Counted from the first letter of the stretch, positions 7,693 to 16,083 are shown. The stretch is DNA of 32,253 nucleotides from Nanobdellota archaeon (GCA_021799535.1 JAJZAH010000001.1:1-32253), one strand, 5' to 3'. The notes: generated by a model from the letters alone, not told the origin. Numbers and translations: made by a program.

Positions 7693-8112
7693 TTAATAAC
7701 ATGACATTTTTAATTTTCTTGGTGAATAATAAGTGAGGTTGGAGAATATGAGTATTTCCGAGGAATATACATCAGACTCGACCCCCTTATCCAACAAGCA
7801 GGAATAATTCACACTGCAAATGCCTAAAGAGCAGGTATATCCCGGGAGGGAGTTGCTGTTAAGATAATTCTTTAAAACTGAAGGAAAACCAGATTCATTT
7901 GAATAATACGGGAGGGGCGCCACAAGAATAAGATTCCTAAGAGTCGAGTTGGTCTCAATGCCGTAAAGGACATCTGCTATATTCCTTTCTATCCCCTCGC
8001 TGTTCCTTTCTGATGCGTTATGATTCCCGACTACGACTATCAAAAATCCTAGAAGGAAGGTCAATGCCATGAACGCTTCAATTATTTTTATCCATCCCTT
8101 TTTGCTTACCAT
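7693..8112 (-). CDS. Type IV prepilin-like minor protein (class III signal peptide)
   Basis: The 139-aa protein starts MVSKKG then WIKIIEAFMALTFLLGF: a short basic leader ending in Gly, a likely cleavage site for the archaeal prepilin peptidase, a Glu near +6, and one hydrophobic helix. This is the class III prepilin layout, in which the helix packs into the pilus core. The ectodomain (residues 30-139) is polar, Asn/Ser-rich and has cysteines in GYTCSLGICSVNYSCLL and at the C-terminus (KMSCY), suggesting disulfides. It overlaps the upstream prepilin-like gene by 7 nt. I do not recognise the ectodomain; it is probably a minor pilin or assembly factor of the system encoded upstream. Confidence 0.75.
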   Translation of the reverse strand: MVSKKGWIKIIEAFMALTFLLGFLIVVVGNHNASERNSEGIERNIADVLYGIETNSTLRNLILVAPLPYYSNESGFPSVLKNYLNSNSLPGYTCSLGICSVNYSCLLDKGVESDVYSSEILIFSNLTYYSPRKLKMSCY

Positions 8113-8792
8113 ATTTCCACCTGTAATGATCCTGTCTCATAAGAGCCGTTATAAGAAAGATAATCAACATTCAAAAGACCTGAGTATACGTTCGTATCCG
8201 GCACAGGAACACTGCCTCCTACAGAAGTCCCGTTTGAGTATTCAAATTTTAAATTAAGATCCATACTAGAAGGAACACCAAGCATATTCTTTGTCTGTAT
8301 GTAATTTCCGGAAAAATTTGACATGAGTGAAGCTACATTTTTTTGGGTTATTATATCTTCCGTCCTTTCACTATCTGGCGTGACAAGGGTACAGCCGGAT
8401 CCGGAAAAGGGATACACATTCTCAACACCATCAGAATAATAAATTTTCATAAAGCCGGTCCCATTAAAGTATATATTTCCGCCGGAAATCTCGGAGTACA
8501 CAGGACCTGAATCTCCTGATCCTGAAGTCTCCGCATTCGAAATATTCTCAGGAACAGGAACTTCAAAACAAGCTCCTGAATTGCTTGAATTGTAAAATCT
8601 GAGAACCCAGACGTGGGAAGATACCGCTTGAATAACATTATTCTCAACAGTCCCGAGAGAATCCCGGGCAGTATTTGGCTTGTATACAAGCGATGTGAAA
8701 ATAAAGTAGATAAACATCAAAGAGGCTATGAAAATCGTGAATGAGATTATCATATCCATCTGAGAACCTTTTTTTCCTGTTTGTGATTTCAT
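8106..8792 (-). CDS. Type IV prepilin-like protein, larger minor pilin
   Basis: 228 aa. The N-terminus MKSQTGKKG, then SQMDMIISFTIFIASLMFI, is a class III prepilin-like leader followed by a single transmembrane helix; the Glu commonly found at +5 is absent, so it may be a non-polymerising minor subunit. The ectodomain is Ser/Gly/Asn-rich with many NxS/T sequons (such as NSSNS, NGTG, NFSG), consistent with surface exposure and possible N-glycosylation, and contains two cysteines (GACF, SGCTL). It overlaps the preceding platform-protein gene by 4 nt and the next prepilin-like gene by 7 nt, so translation is probably coupled. No ectodomain family recognised. Confidence 0.7.
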   Translation of the reverse strand: MKSQTGKKGSQMDMIISFTIFIASLMFIYFIFTSLVYKPNTARDSLGTVENNVIQAVSSHVWVLRFYNSSNSGACFEVPVPENISNAETSGSGDSGPVYSEISGGNIYFNGTGFMKIYYSDGVENVYPFSGSGCTLVTPDSERTEDIITQKNVASLMSNFSGNYIQTKNMLGVPSSMDLNLKFEYSNGTSVGGSVPVPDTNVYSGLLNVDYLSYNGSYETGSLQVEIW

Positions 8793-9637
8793 TTTCCAAA
8801 AAACAAATTTGCAAGGGTCGAGATTATAAAGGAAAGTATCATGAGGGAGAATGAATGCTTGACCCCTGCTTTGAAATTGCCTTCTGAAAGTTTTCCTATT
8901 GTTATTCCTGTAAAAAATCCCTGAACCAATATAAGATACAAAAATGCATTAGAAATATCAGTCTGGCTTGTAGCAGGATTGATTGGATTAAGACCCCCTC
9001 CTATCCCCAAACTGCCCCCAACGTTACCTATGCCAGAGACCATCGGGATAATCTGGAATTGTAAAACGAGTATGATTATGATAAAAACAAGGAAAATTAT
9101 ATAACCTTGACTTACAAGCGAAGATATGGCAGATTTCCTTTCTTTCTTCAGCCTATCTGTCATGCTCACAGCATTCGCAACAGCCTCGAGTATTCCGCCT
9201 ATGTCCCCCCCGGATCTTTCGGCTTGACCTATCAAGGTGAGCGACCTCGAAATTGTGCTATTGTTAACATCTTTTGAAAATACCTCGAGAGCAACATTCA
9301 ATGGGATTCCTAACGAGATCTGGTTGGCAAGCTTTTTTATATGAGGAGTCAAATGCCCGTAATTTTTATCCGCCATTATAATTATGCTCTTGCTTATCGG
9401 CGTCCCCGTCTTTACACTCTCAACGAGGTTCCTTGAGAACTCCAAAAACATAGCCTCTTTTTCCTGCGAGACTTTGTTTTCATAAAGTATTCTTATAACG
9501 ATAGGAAGCGACCCAAAGATTATCCCAAGACCTGCGATAAGCGGGAAGATCCTGGGAGGAAGCAAAAACCTGCCAACTGCAAAAACCGCAACAGCAATTA
9601 CAACACCTATGAGATCCTTATCTTTGAGTTCCATCAT
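8789..9637 (-). CDS. Type II/IV secretion platform protein TadC/FlaJ family (T2SSF domain), second copy
   Basis: 282 aa. Two N-terminal membrane segments (about 10-28 and 30-50) precede a cytoplasmic T2SSF helical domain (about 60-170) with FLEFSRNLVESVKTGTPISKS and RSLTLIGQAERSGGDIG, typical of PilC/TadC/FlaJ proteins. Further membrane segments lie at about 173-195, 228-248 and 258-280. A loop of about 25 residues rich in Gly, Asn and Pro (SGIGNVGGSLGIGGGLNP) is probably extracellular. These inner-membrane platforms interact with the motor ATPase and guide pilin polymerisation. It overlaps the larger platform gene upstream by 4 nt. Two platform genes side by side recall the TadB/TadC arrangement. 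Confidence 0.88.
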   Translation of the reverse strand: MMELKDKDLIGVVIAVAVFAVGRFLLPPRIFPLIAGLGIIFGSLPIVIRILYENKVSQEKEAMFLEFSRNLVESVKTGTPISKSIIIMADKNYGHLTPHIKKLANQISLGIPLNVALEVFSKDVNNSTISRSLTLIGQAERSGGDIGGILEAVANAVSMTDRLKKERKSAISSLVSQGYIIFLVFIIIILVLQFQIIPMVSGIGNVGGSLGIGGGLNPINPATSQTDISNAFLYLILVQGFFTGITIGKLSEGNFKAGVKHSFSLMILSFIISTLANLFFGK

Positions 9638-10950
9638 TTACTCCTCTTCATTTGCAGGAATGCAAGGAAAAGAACATTTACTACGGCGACTACAAGACTT
9701 ATTATAAGGGACATTGACAGGAAACTCATAGAAACTCCTAGACCGCTTATTTTCATTATCATCAAGAGGAGCATAAGTATCATCGGAGCAGCAATGAGCG
9801 TACTTATATAGATGTCCATGAATGTTTCAGCCGACCTTGCGGATTTTTCTTGGGTGATCTTGTAGTTGAACAATAATGTCTGCGCTCTTTCATCGAAAAA
9901 TTCCGCAAGATCCCCCCCTGAAGTTATAGTTGTCGCGAGCCCTGTTAAAAGCTCCGAAAGATCCTTGCTAGGACTGTTTTTTGAAGTGTCCTTAAGAGCA
10001 CTGACAAGGTCATACCCGTAAAGATTGATTTCATTTATCATTTTCGTAAACTCTTTCTTCAAAGCAGGATACTCATTAGTCATTATGAGAATTTCAAATA
10101 TCCTTACAGGATCCATCATGGATCCGGATATCGCAGACATGCTTATCGTAGCGAAAGGAAGCTCGGCATTGATAGCATTAGATGCACTTTCTTTCTCAAG
10201 GGTGGGGTATATATACATGAACGCAAAAGTAGCGACTGGGCCAACTAGAAGTATCCAGAAAGTTTCAAAAAATCGGACGTTGATAGGTTCTGTTGCCCTC
10301 GAGATTATTGGCAGAGCGGCCGTGAAATTGAAAAAAAGGAAATAAAGGAAGATGAAACCGGAGACGAAAACTGACAGGAAAGTTGTCATAAGGATTATCG
10401 AAATATATCCGACTGGGGTATAGTTCAAATTTGCTTTTATGAGCTGATCCTGCAGCTTTGAGAAAGAATTTTTTGAAAGAAGCTTTAGCGAAACTCTCGA
10501 GAAGAACCTGCTTGAGACTTTTGTATAATAAGAGGAGTCCTTCTTTCTCTTCTTGGCCGCATTCTCTTTCTCCTTCTGCCTTCTCTTCTTTATCCTCTTG
10601 ACTGTTTCATTCTCAAGCTCGTCAGGGAGAATCTCTTTGAGTGAGAAAACTTTGCCCCCCTTGGTCATAATCTTTGCCTCAGAATCCGGCCTTTCAGGGC
10701 TATCGTTAAGTTCCCTTTCAAGTTCATTTGGATCAAGAAGCTTTACAAATAGTATTCTCCCAAAAAAGACCTTGAACTCGGAGAGTACATCTTTAAGTTT
10801 CTTTTCAAGGCTCTTCATTTGAGAATCAAATATCCTCTTCTCGGAATCACTCTTCGACATTTCCCTGAACTTTGAAGTCTTCTCTATCTCCGCAAAAGCT
10901 ATCTTAAGTTTCTGGATAGATTCAAGCGCCTGCTTGTATTCCTCTATCAT
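9634..10950 (-). CDS. Type IV pilus assembly platform protein, FlaJ/TadB-like, long form
   Basis: 438 aa. Residues 1-155 are highly charged and probably cytoplasmic with coiled-coil character (KRIKKRRQKEKENAAKKRK). Two membrane segments follow (about 180-210 and 228-252), then a T2SSF helical domain (about 265-365) with ISGSMMDPVRIFEIL, LLTGLATTITSGGDLAEFF and TQEKSARSAETFMD. The C-terminus has two strong membrane helices (about 378-400 and 405-432). This matches archaeal FlaJ/TadC platform proteins, extended by the N-terminal charged region, which could contact the ATPase encoded upstream. It overlaps its neighbours by 4 nt on both sides, so the operon is translationally coupled. Confidence 0.87.
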   Translation of the reverse strand: MIEEYKQALESIQKLKIAFAEIEKTSKFREMSKSDSEKRIFDSQMKSLEKKLKDVLSEFKVFFGRILFVKLLDPNELERELNDSPERPDSEAKIMTKGGKVFSLKEILPDELENETVKRIKKRRQKEKENAAKKRKKDSSYYTKVSSRFFSRVSLKLLSKNSFSKLQDQLIKANLNYTPVGYISIILMTTFLSVFVSGFIFLYFLFFNFTAALPIISRATEPINVRFFETFWILLVGPVATFAFMYIYPTLEKESASNAINAELPFATISMSAISGSMMDPVRIFEILIMTNEYPALKKEFTKMINEINLYGYDLVSALKDTSKNSPSKDLSELLTGLATTITSGGDLAEFFDERAQTLLFNYKITQEKSARSAETFMDIYISTLIAAPMILMLLLMIMKISGLGVSMSFLSMSLIISLVVAVVNVLFLAFLQMKRSK

Positions 10951-11144
10951 TTCTTACTCTCCTTCCCGCTCGTGCCGCCTTTATTGAGAATATCCTCTAT
11001 ATCTTTTACCAGCTCCAGAGTGTCCTTTTTATTCTGATTAAAAATCTCTTCATCTCCTGATTTTATCGCGCTTCTCAGTTCCTTTGAGTTCTCCTCTATG
11101 GATGCAATCAGTTTTTTCACGGAAATTATATCTTCGTTTTCCAT
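10947..11144 (-). CDS. Small helical charged protein in the pilus operon
   Basis: 65 aa, beginning MENEDIISVKKLIASIEEN. It is almost entirely amphipathic helix (residues 1-52) rich in Glu, Lys and Ile/Leu, and ends in a flexible GGTSGKESKK tail. There is no signal peptide or membrane segment, so it is probably cytosolic. It lies between the motor ATPase gene (9 nt away) and the long platform gene (4-nt overlap), so it is almost certainly co-translated with them. I do not recognise a family. The position suggests an adaptor or regulator of the ATPase-platform contact, which is inference from context only. Confidence 0.65.
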   Translation of the reverse strand: MENEDIISVKKLIASIEENSKELRSAIKSGDEEIFNQNKKDTLELVKDIEDILNKGGTSGKESKK

Positions 11145-11152
11145 CTTTGAGT

Positions 11153-12706
11153 CTAATTCACGCCGAATTTCGCAAGAACTTCCTCGGGTTTTTTGTAATA
11201 CTCATTTATAATATCCTGAACTTCCCTAAAACCAAAAATTTTCCTCTGGTAAAGCCTGTAAAGAAGTTCCGCTCTTCTCCTAAACTCAGCCGAAAGCTGC
11301 TCGGGGGTTATGCCGTATCTGTGGTATATTTTTTGGAAAAGCCTGCTCTCCTTCTTGAAATAGAACTTATCTTCCGAAGAATCCCACATAAAAGGTGTGT
11401 TTGTCAATGCAACATCATTTTCACCGATGTTAACAACTTCCACAATCTCACGTAATTTCCTCGTCTCCTGATTCCTTACTATCGCATGAGTCATGACACA
11501 CATACTATCAAGAACATTAAGAAGCGTAGGTGAGAGTTCAATTGGAGGGGTTTCTAATCTTTTTATCACTGTTTCAATAGAATCTGCATGGATTGTGGAG
11601 ATCGACGAGTGACCTGAGGCCATTCCCTGGAACAAAACAGAAGCTTCTTTTCCCCTTACTTCACCTACAATAACATAATCTGGGTTCTGCCTGAATGAAG
11701 CTCTTAAGAGCTCAAACATATCAATTTCCCCAAGACCCTTCACACCTGTAGCTGATCGTGCAACACTTGGAAGCCAGTTATCCCTCGGAAGATTAAGTTC
11801 CCTTGTATCTTCTATAGAAACGACTCTTGCTTCAGGAGGGATGAAAAAAGCGATAGCATTAAGAAGCGTCGTCTTACCTGAAGCTGTCCCACCGACAACA
11901 AGTAGATTCATTTTATACTGGACCAAAAGCCAAAGATAAGCGAGCATTTCGGGGCTTAACGTATTAAAAGAGATTAATTGCGGAGGCGTCCAGGGGGTCT
12001 TTGTGAATTTACGGATAGTAAAAGTCGGACCTTTGCTCGTAACATCCTTCGTGTAGGTGGCATTGACCCTTGAACCATCAGGCAGGCTTCCATCAAGAAT
12101 AGGCTCTGCATAAGAGATATATTTTCCGCACCTTTGGGCAAGTTTCTCGACAAAACTCTCAAGCGACTCATTATCATTAAACACCAGATTCGTCTTTAGA
12201 TTCCTGAATATTCTGTGAACCAGATAAACCGGAGTGTTGGCTCCATTGCATTCGATGTCTTCCACAAAATAATCACGCAATAGAGGTTCTACTTCATTGA
12301 AACCCATAAAATCACGGACAAGATAATAGTAAATCTTCTTGTAGCTTTCATAGGTCAGCTCAATACCCATCTCTATAGCAAGAAGCTTGAATCTTTTGTC
12401 TATGTACTCGAATAAAGTTTCATTGCTCCCACCTATAATTTCTTTGAAATTGATCATATTCCTCATAGCTTTCACGACTTTGTCACGGGCAATGTCCTCT
12501 TCCTTTGTTAAGATAGGCTCTTCTATCTCATAAACGACCTCATACTCTTTAGGATCCCAGTAAATATGCACATATGCAAAAGGTGAAATCAAGCAATACC
12601 TGATATCAATCTTCGTTTTATCGTTGATCTTTTTTATTGGCGGTATCCTGGGGGTAAAATCGACAGACACCATCGGATAATCAAGTATACCTATTTTTTT
12701 CGCCAT
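11153..12706 (-). CDS. Type IV pilus/archaellum-type assembly ATPase (TadA/VirB11/FlaI family)
   Basis: 517-aa secretion ATPase that powers pilin insertion or extension. The N-terminal domain (about 1-230) carries the family segments LLRDYFVEDIECNG and ILDGSLPDGSRVNATY. The C-terminal RecA-like core has Walker A GGTASGKTTLLNA with Lys at 278, an Asp box SIEDTRELNLPRDNW, Walker B DYVIVGEVRG, and a His box GHSSISTIHADS. The four hallmarks are in the right order, so the enzyme should be active. The last 80 residues (RFQKIYHRYGITPEQLSAEF and onward) form a helical tail common in archaeal members. It starts on the stop codon of the first prepilin gene with a 1-nt overlap and is the only motor in the operon, so any retraction would have to use the same ATPase. 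Confidence 0.94.
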   Translation of the reverse strand: MAKKIGILDYPMVSVDFTPRIPPIKKINDKTKIDIRYCLISPFAYVHIYWDPKEYEVVYEIEEPILTKEEDIARDKVVKAMRNMINFKEIIGGSNETLFEYIDKRFKLLAIEMGIELTYESYKKIYYYLVRDFMGFNEVEPLLRDYFVEDIECNGANTPVYLVHRIFRNLKTNLVFNDNESLESFVEKLAQRCGKYISYAEPILDGSLPDGSRVNATYTKDVTSKGPTFTIRKFTKTPWTPPQLISFNTLSPEMLAYLWLLVQYKMNLLVVGGTASGKTTLLNAIAFFIPPEARVVSIEDTRELNLPRDNWLPSVARSATGVKGLGEIDMFELLRASFRQNPDYVIVGEVRGKEASVLFQGMASGHSSISTIHADSIETVIKRLETPPIELSPTLLNVLDSMCVMTHAIVRNQETRKLREIVEVVNIGENDVALTNTPFMWDSSEDKFYFKKESRLFQKIYHRYGITPEQLSAEFRRRAELLYRLYQRKIFGFREVQDIINEYYKKPEEVLAKFGVN

Positions 12707-13221
12707 TATTGAAGTGAAAAGTCAATATTCTGACCTGAACCTCCATTGTTTGAGATGATGAGGTTATACGGCGAAGGAGAACTCTGAATTATCCCAGGAG
12801 ATTTTTTTCCGTCATAAGTTACGTTGAATGTGGGGTAATTCTTCCCAATTAAAACTTTATACTCTGACCCAATCTGCGTTGTAGTTATGTTAAAACCGCC
12901 ATCCTGATAGATTTTTCCTGGCTCACTATACATGTAAGTCCCCGTAAAAAGAAAGTCCAGAGAGTCGCTCGTTGAGTTTATTGTGAGAGTGCCCTGCGAC
13001 AAAGTCAGGTCAAGGACTCTTTTGTTGCCGACGCCGCCTTGATAGACCTCATTGACAACAGAATCTATCTGCTTGAGTACATTGACGGACTGGTCTATTG
13101 CCGCCTTATCCTGAAGCTCGTCTATCTTCGGTTTCACAAAAGTCAAAACAAGACCAATAAGTATGAAAGCAATCAGTGTATAAGTAACAGTTTCCACCCA
13201 AACTTGCCCCTTTTTCCTCAT
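12706..13221 (-). CDS. Class III prepilin, probable major pilin
   Basis: 171 aa. MRKKG then QVWVETVTYTLIAFILIG is a textbook archaeal prepilin start: basic leader, Gly at the cleavage site, Gln at +1, Glu at +5, then a hydrophobic helix (residues 7-30). The ectodomain begins with an amphipathic helix (DELQDKAAIDQSVNVLKQID) followed by a beta-rich Gly/Ser/Asn domain ending in SLQ. The first position in the operon and the consensus leader suggest the major subunit. The promoter region is shared with the divergent adk gene. Candidate TATA elements lie around 13245-13290; TTTATTATAAC at about 13244-13254 gives near-leaderless spacing, whereas the stronger ATTTATAAAC at 13280-13290 would give a leader of roughly 40 nt. 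Confidence 0.85.
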   Translation of the reverse strand: MRKKGQVWVETVTYTLIAFILIGLVLTFVKPKIDELQDKAAIDQSVNVLKQIDSVVNEVYQGGVGNKRVLDLTLSQGTLTINSTSDSLDFLFTGTYMYSEPGKIYQDGGFNITTTQIGSEYKVLIGKNYPTFNVTYDGKKSPGIIQSSPSPYNLIISNNGGSGQNIDFSLQ

Positions 13222-13343
13222 CTCTTTTGTATCCCTCTTTAGTTATAATAAACAATAAATTTAAATTTAAATAGTTAATGTTTATAAATCGAAGAACAAA
13301 AGAAATCCGCAACCAATAAAAACCTCGCTTGACAAAAGGGTTT
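13222..13343. promoter_or_regulatory. Divergent promoter region between pilus operon and adk
   Basis: Very AT-rich gap with overlapping TATA-like elements: TTTATAAAT at 13281-13289 (readable on both strands), repeated TTTAAATTTAAATA at about 13259-13273, and AATAAAAACC at 13315-13324, which sits 25 nt before the adk ATG at 13344. The transcription start for the pilus operon cannot be settled from sequence. Confidence 0.45.
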
Positions 13344-13889
13344 ATGAGAAAAATACTTATAATAGGCCCGCCAGGTTCAGGAAAAGGCACTCAGGCGAAG
13401 CTTCTTGAAAAATATGGGATAAAGCAGATAAGCACAGGGGACCTTATAAGAGCTTCTGATGATCCAAAAGTTATAAAGTACAGACGGGCAGACTATAAAG
13501 AGGGGAAACTTCTCCCAGATGGACTGATATTCGGGCTTATAAAAAAGGAAATTTCAGGGCTTCCAAAAAAATCTGCAGGTTATATCTTGGATGGGGCTGT
13601 AAGGAATCTTGATCAGGCAAAATATGTGTATGAAAACAGGCTAGTAAATGCTGTCCTTTATCTCAACCTCGATGAGAAAACGGCAACGGATAGGATACTT
13701 GCAGGAAACAGGGGAAGGACAGACGATAATACGGAGTCAATAAAAAAAAGATTTGCTGAATATAAGGCGAAAACAGAGCCTGAACTACCTTACTTAAAGA
13801 ACCACTTCAATTTCTATGAAATAGACGCGGCGAGGACGGTCGATGAAGTCAGCAAAGAAGTTCTGAAAATATTGGGAGTCAAAAATTAG
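13344..13889 (+). CDS. adk: Adenylate kinase-family NMP kinase
   Basis: 181-aa P-loop kinase interconverting AMP, ATP and ADP. It shows Walker A GPPGSGKGTQA (residues 8-18), ISTGDLIRA (AMP-site Thr and Arg), YILDGAVRNLDQ (counterpart of GFPRT..Q, here with DGAVRN) and a very short LID (AGNRGRTDDNTESIKKR), so it is a short-type enzyme without the zinc-binding LID. The change from GFPR to DGAVRN is unusual, although the Arg is retained. The start is ATG 13344: a TTG five codons upstream would add residues that are not part of the fold, and a TATA-like element is 25 nt before the ATG. UMP/CMP specificity cannot be excluded. Confidence 0.88.
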   Translation: MRKILIIGPPGSGKGTQAKLLEKYGIKQISTGDLIRASDDPKVIKYRRADYKEGKLLPDGLIFGLIKKEISGLPKKSAGYILDGAVRNLDQAKYVYENRLVNAVLYLNLDEKTATDRILAGNRGRTDDNTESIKKRFAEYKAKTEPELPYLKNHFNFYEIDAARTVDEVSKEVLKILGVKN

Positions 13890-13992
13890 GATGATTGGGA
13901 AGAGGGTTGGAAAAAACCTTTATAGCGTTAAAGACTGCAATTATTTTTTAGAATTGGATTAGATTTATTAACTACTTCACATTATCACATTT

Positions 13993-15693
13993 ATGGATGA
14001 GACCGTTCTTGAAATCGTAAAAAAAGCTGTTAAAAAGCTCAGCATAAATATCGATGACCCAAGGTTAAAATCTATTATTGAAATACCCAAAGATCGCTCG
14101 AAAGGCGATTTTGCATTCCCCTGTTTCTCACTTGCAGGTACAATGAAAATGCCGCCGCACGAAATTGCAGTCAGTTTAAGGGAAGCGATAGGAAACCCTC
14201 CTGCAGATTTTAAAGATGTGGTAGTTGAGGGGGCATATCTAAATTTTTTTATTGACAGGAAAAAACTTGCAATTAACCTAATAAAAGAGATAGAGGGCAA
14301 AAAAAACAATTTCGGCAGGTCAGAAGCCGGGAATGGAAAAAACACCATGATAGAATTCTCGCAACCCAACACGCATAAGGCTTTTCACGTCGGGCACATA
14401 AGGGGAACCGCAATAGGTGAAAGCCTGGCTAGAATTTCAGAGTTCTCAGGAGAAAAGGTCATCCGAGCAAATTATAGCGGGGACACTGGGATGCATATAG
14501 CAAAATGGATATGGTGTTACAGAAAATATCATTCAAGAGAGAAACTTAAAAACAGCGAAAAATGGATAGCCTCAATTTACGTAGAGGCTGTGAAAAAAAT
14601 ACCCAAGCTCAAGAAAGCCCAGGACGAAGTGGAGGAGATAAACCGGAAACTGGATTCAAAGGAGGATCCCGAGATAAACAAACTGTGGGAAAAAACTCGT
14701 GCTCTTTCAATAGAATCATGGAAAAAGATATATCAAGAGCTTGACACACACTTTGATGTTCACTTTTTTGAGAGCGACGTTGAGAAAAGAGGCAGAGAGA
14801 TAGCAAACGAACTCATAAAGAGAAAAATAGCCAAAGTTGATGAGGGAGCAACTATAATAAAATTCGAGGACGAAAATCTCGGAACATGGGTCCTGCTAAG
14901 GAAAGATGGAACCGTACTGTACTCGGCAAAAGACCTTGCGCTCGCTGAGATGAAATTTAACAAATACAAAATCGAAAAAAGCATCTATATTATAGGTGCA
15001 GAACAGTCACTGCATATCGCACAGCTTTTCAGAACCCTTGAACTGATGAAATTCAAAAATGCAGATAAATGCAGATTTATACCAGTTTCTGAAGTCAGGC
15101 TGCCAACCGGCAAAATGTCTTCAAGAACAGGAGACAATATTTTGTATTCTGAGTTCATGGAGGAGATGGTAAAATTCGCAAAAAAGGGTATAAAAGCAAG
15201 AGACAAAAAAGTTTCAAAACCTGAGCTGGAAAAAAGAGCTCTTGCAATTTCTATTGCAGCAATAAAATACTCGATGCTTAAACAAAGCTCAAACAGGAAT
15301 ATAATATTTAGCAAAGAAGAATCCTTCAACTTTGAAGGGAACACCGGCCCTTATCTTCTTTATTCCTACGCAAGAGCTTCGTCGATAATAAATAAATCAA
15401 AATTCCTTGGTGAGCTGCTGCAGAACTTTGATCTCGACGAGAAAGAAGCTGAAATGGTCCTTAAGATGAAAGAATTCAAAAATATCATTGAAAAGGCTCA
15501 CGAAGATCTAAACCCTTCAGTACTCGCAAATTATTCTTACGAACTTTCGAAAATTTTCAATGAGTTTTATCATTCCTCTGAAGTATTGGGGTCGCAAAAA
15601 GAGAATTTCAGGCTGCATCTTGTAAAAGCTTTCAGTCAGGTGCTGGAAAACTCGCTTTACCTCCTTGGAATCAAAATCCTAGAAAGGATGTGA
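13993..15693 (+). CDS. argS: Arginyl-tRNA synthetase
   Basis: 566-aa class Ia synthetase charging tRNA-Arg. An N-terminal additional domain (about 1-110: KGDFAFPCFSLA, YLNFFIDR) precedes the HIGH motif HVGH (residues 132-135, in NTHKAFHVGHIRG). YSGDTGMHIAKW and VYSAKDLALAEMKF-type segments (here LYSAKDLALAEMKF) belong to the catalytic domain. The KMSKS counterpart is KMSSRTGD (starting at residue 374), and FNFEGNTGPYLLYSYARA opens the C-terminal DALR anticodon-binding domain, which ends near ENSLYLLGI. Length and motif order are normal. ATG 13993 has a TATA-like GATTTATTAAC about 26 nt upstream. It appears monocistronic. Confidence 0.96.
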   Translation: MDETVLEIVKKAVKKLSINIDDPRLKSIIEIPKDRSKGDFAFPCFSLAGTMKMPPHEIAVSLREAIGNPPADFKDVVVEGAYLNFFIDRKKLAINLIKEIEGKKNNFGRSEAGNGKNTMIEFSQPNTHKAFHVGHIRGTAIGESLARISEFSGEKVIRANYSGDTGMHIAKWIWCYRKYHSREKLKNSEKWIASIYVEAVKKIPKLKKAQDEVEEINRKLDSKEDPEINKLWEKTRALSIESWKKIYQELDTHFDVHFFESDVEKRGREIANELIKRKIAKVDEGATIIKFEDENLGTWVLLRKDGTVLYSAKDLALAEMKFNKYKIEKSIYIIGAEQSLHIAQLFRTLELMKFKNADKCRFIPVSEVRLPTGKMSSRTGDNILYSEFMEEMVKFAKKGIKARDKKVSKPELEKRALAISIAAIKYSMLKQSSNRNIIFSKEESFNFEGNTGPYLLYSYARASSIINKSKFLGELLQNFDLDEKEAEMVLKMKEFKNIIEKAHEDLNPSVLANYSYELSKIFNEFYHSSEVLGSQKENFRLHLVKAFSQVLENSLYLLGIKILERM

Positions 15694-15780
15694 ATTAAGT
15701 TAGCGAGAAATCTCCCAAGGAAGAGTATTATCATACACGCGGGTTAGTTTTCCATGCGGAGGCGACCTTCTTGCGGGAGG

Positions 15781-16005
15781 TTATGGACCATAAGGAACCG
15801 AAGTCGGCTCCCTTTTCCAAGGCGTGTAAGGATGCATAATTTTTCCGGGATCCTGAAGATAAGGCTTTAATTCCTCCATCACCCTATTGAATTCCTCAAC
15901 TCTTTTCATTGCATCACCTGAAAGTTTGACAAGTTTTTCCATCTCCTTAAGCTCTTTTTTGGTCATACCTGAATTCTTTAGAAATTTTTCAGCAAGTGAT
16001 TTCAT
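15781..16005 (-). CDS. Small helical protein of unknown function
   Basis: 74 aa. Residues 1-50 form amphipathic helices (MKSLAEKFLKNSGMTKKELK, then VEEFNRVMEELKPYL) and the C-terminus is Pro-rich (HPYTPWKREPTSVPYGP). No family recognised; no membrane segment. A strong TATA (TTTATATAAA at 16025-16034) lies 25 nt upstream of ATG 16005, so the gene is probably real and leaderless. After the TAA the same frame stays open for 26 more codons with coding-like content (see findings), so the C-terminus may once have been longer. It converges on argS with 87 nt between stop codons. Confidence 0.65.
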   Translation of the reverse strand: MKSLAEKFLKNSGMTKKELKEMEKLVKLSGDAMKRVEEFNRVMEELKPYLQDPGKIMHPYTPWKREPTSVPYGP

Positions 16006-16053
16006 ATTAAAATCAGCCTAAACTTTTATATAAAGCTTTTTAGAGACCACAAA

Positions 16054-16063
16054 TTATTTAAAC
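16054..16063 (+). promoter_or_regulatory. TATA box that fixes the sod start
   Basis: TTATTTAAAC is centred 26 nt before ATG 16084, favouring MSYTLPPLGY as the N-terminus over the ATG six codons upstream at 16066. Confidence 0.55.
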
Positions 16064-16083
16064 ATATGAAATCCAATTCATGT

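Noticed and set aside
10025-10345. Forward open frame of about 100 codons opposite the long platform gene
   Set aside because: Antisense shadow of a gene with clear domain and membrane-helix pattern; no own promoter.
15781-15783. Programmed stop-codon readthrough or pyrrolysine-type recoding in the 74-aa gene
   Set aside because: The stop is TAA, not UAG, no recoding element is visible, and 26 open codons can occur by chance in a G/C-richer stretch.
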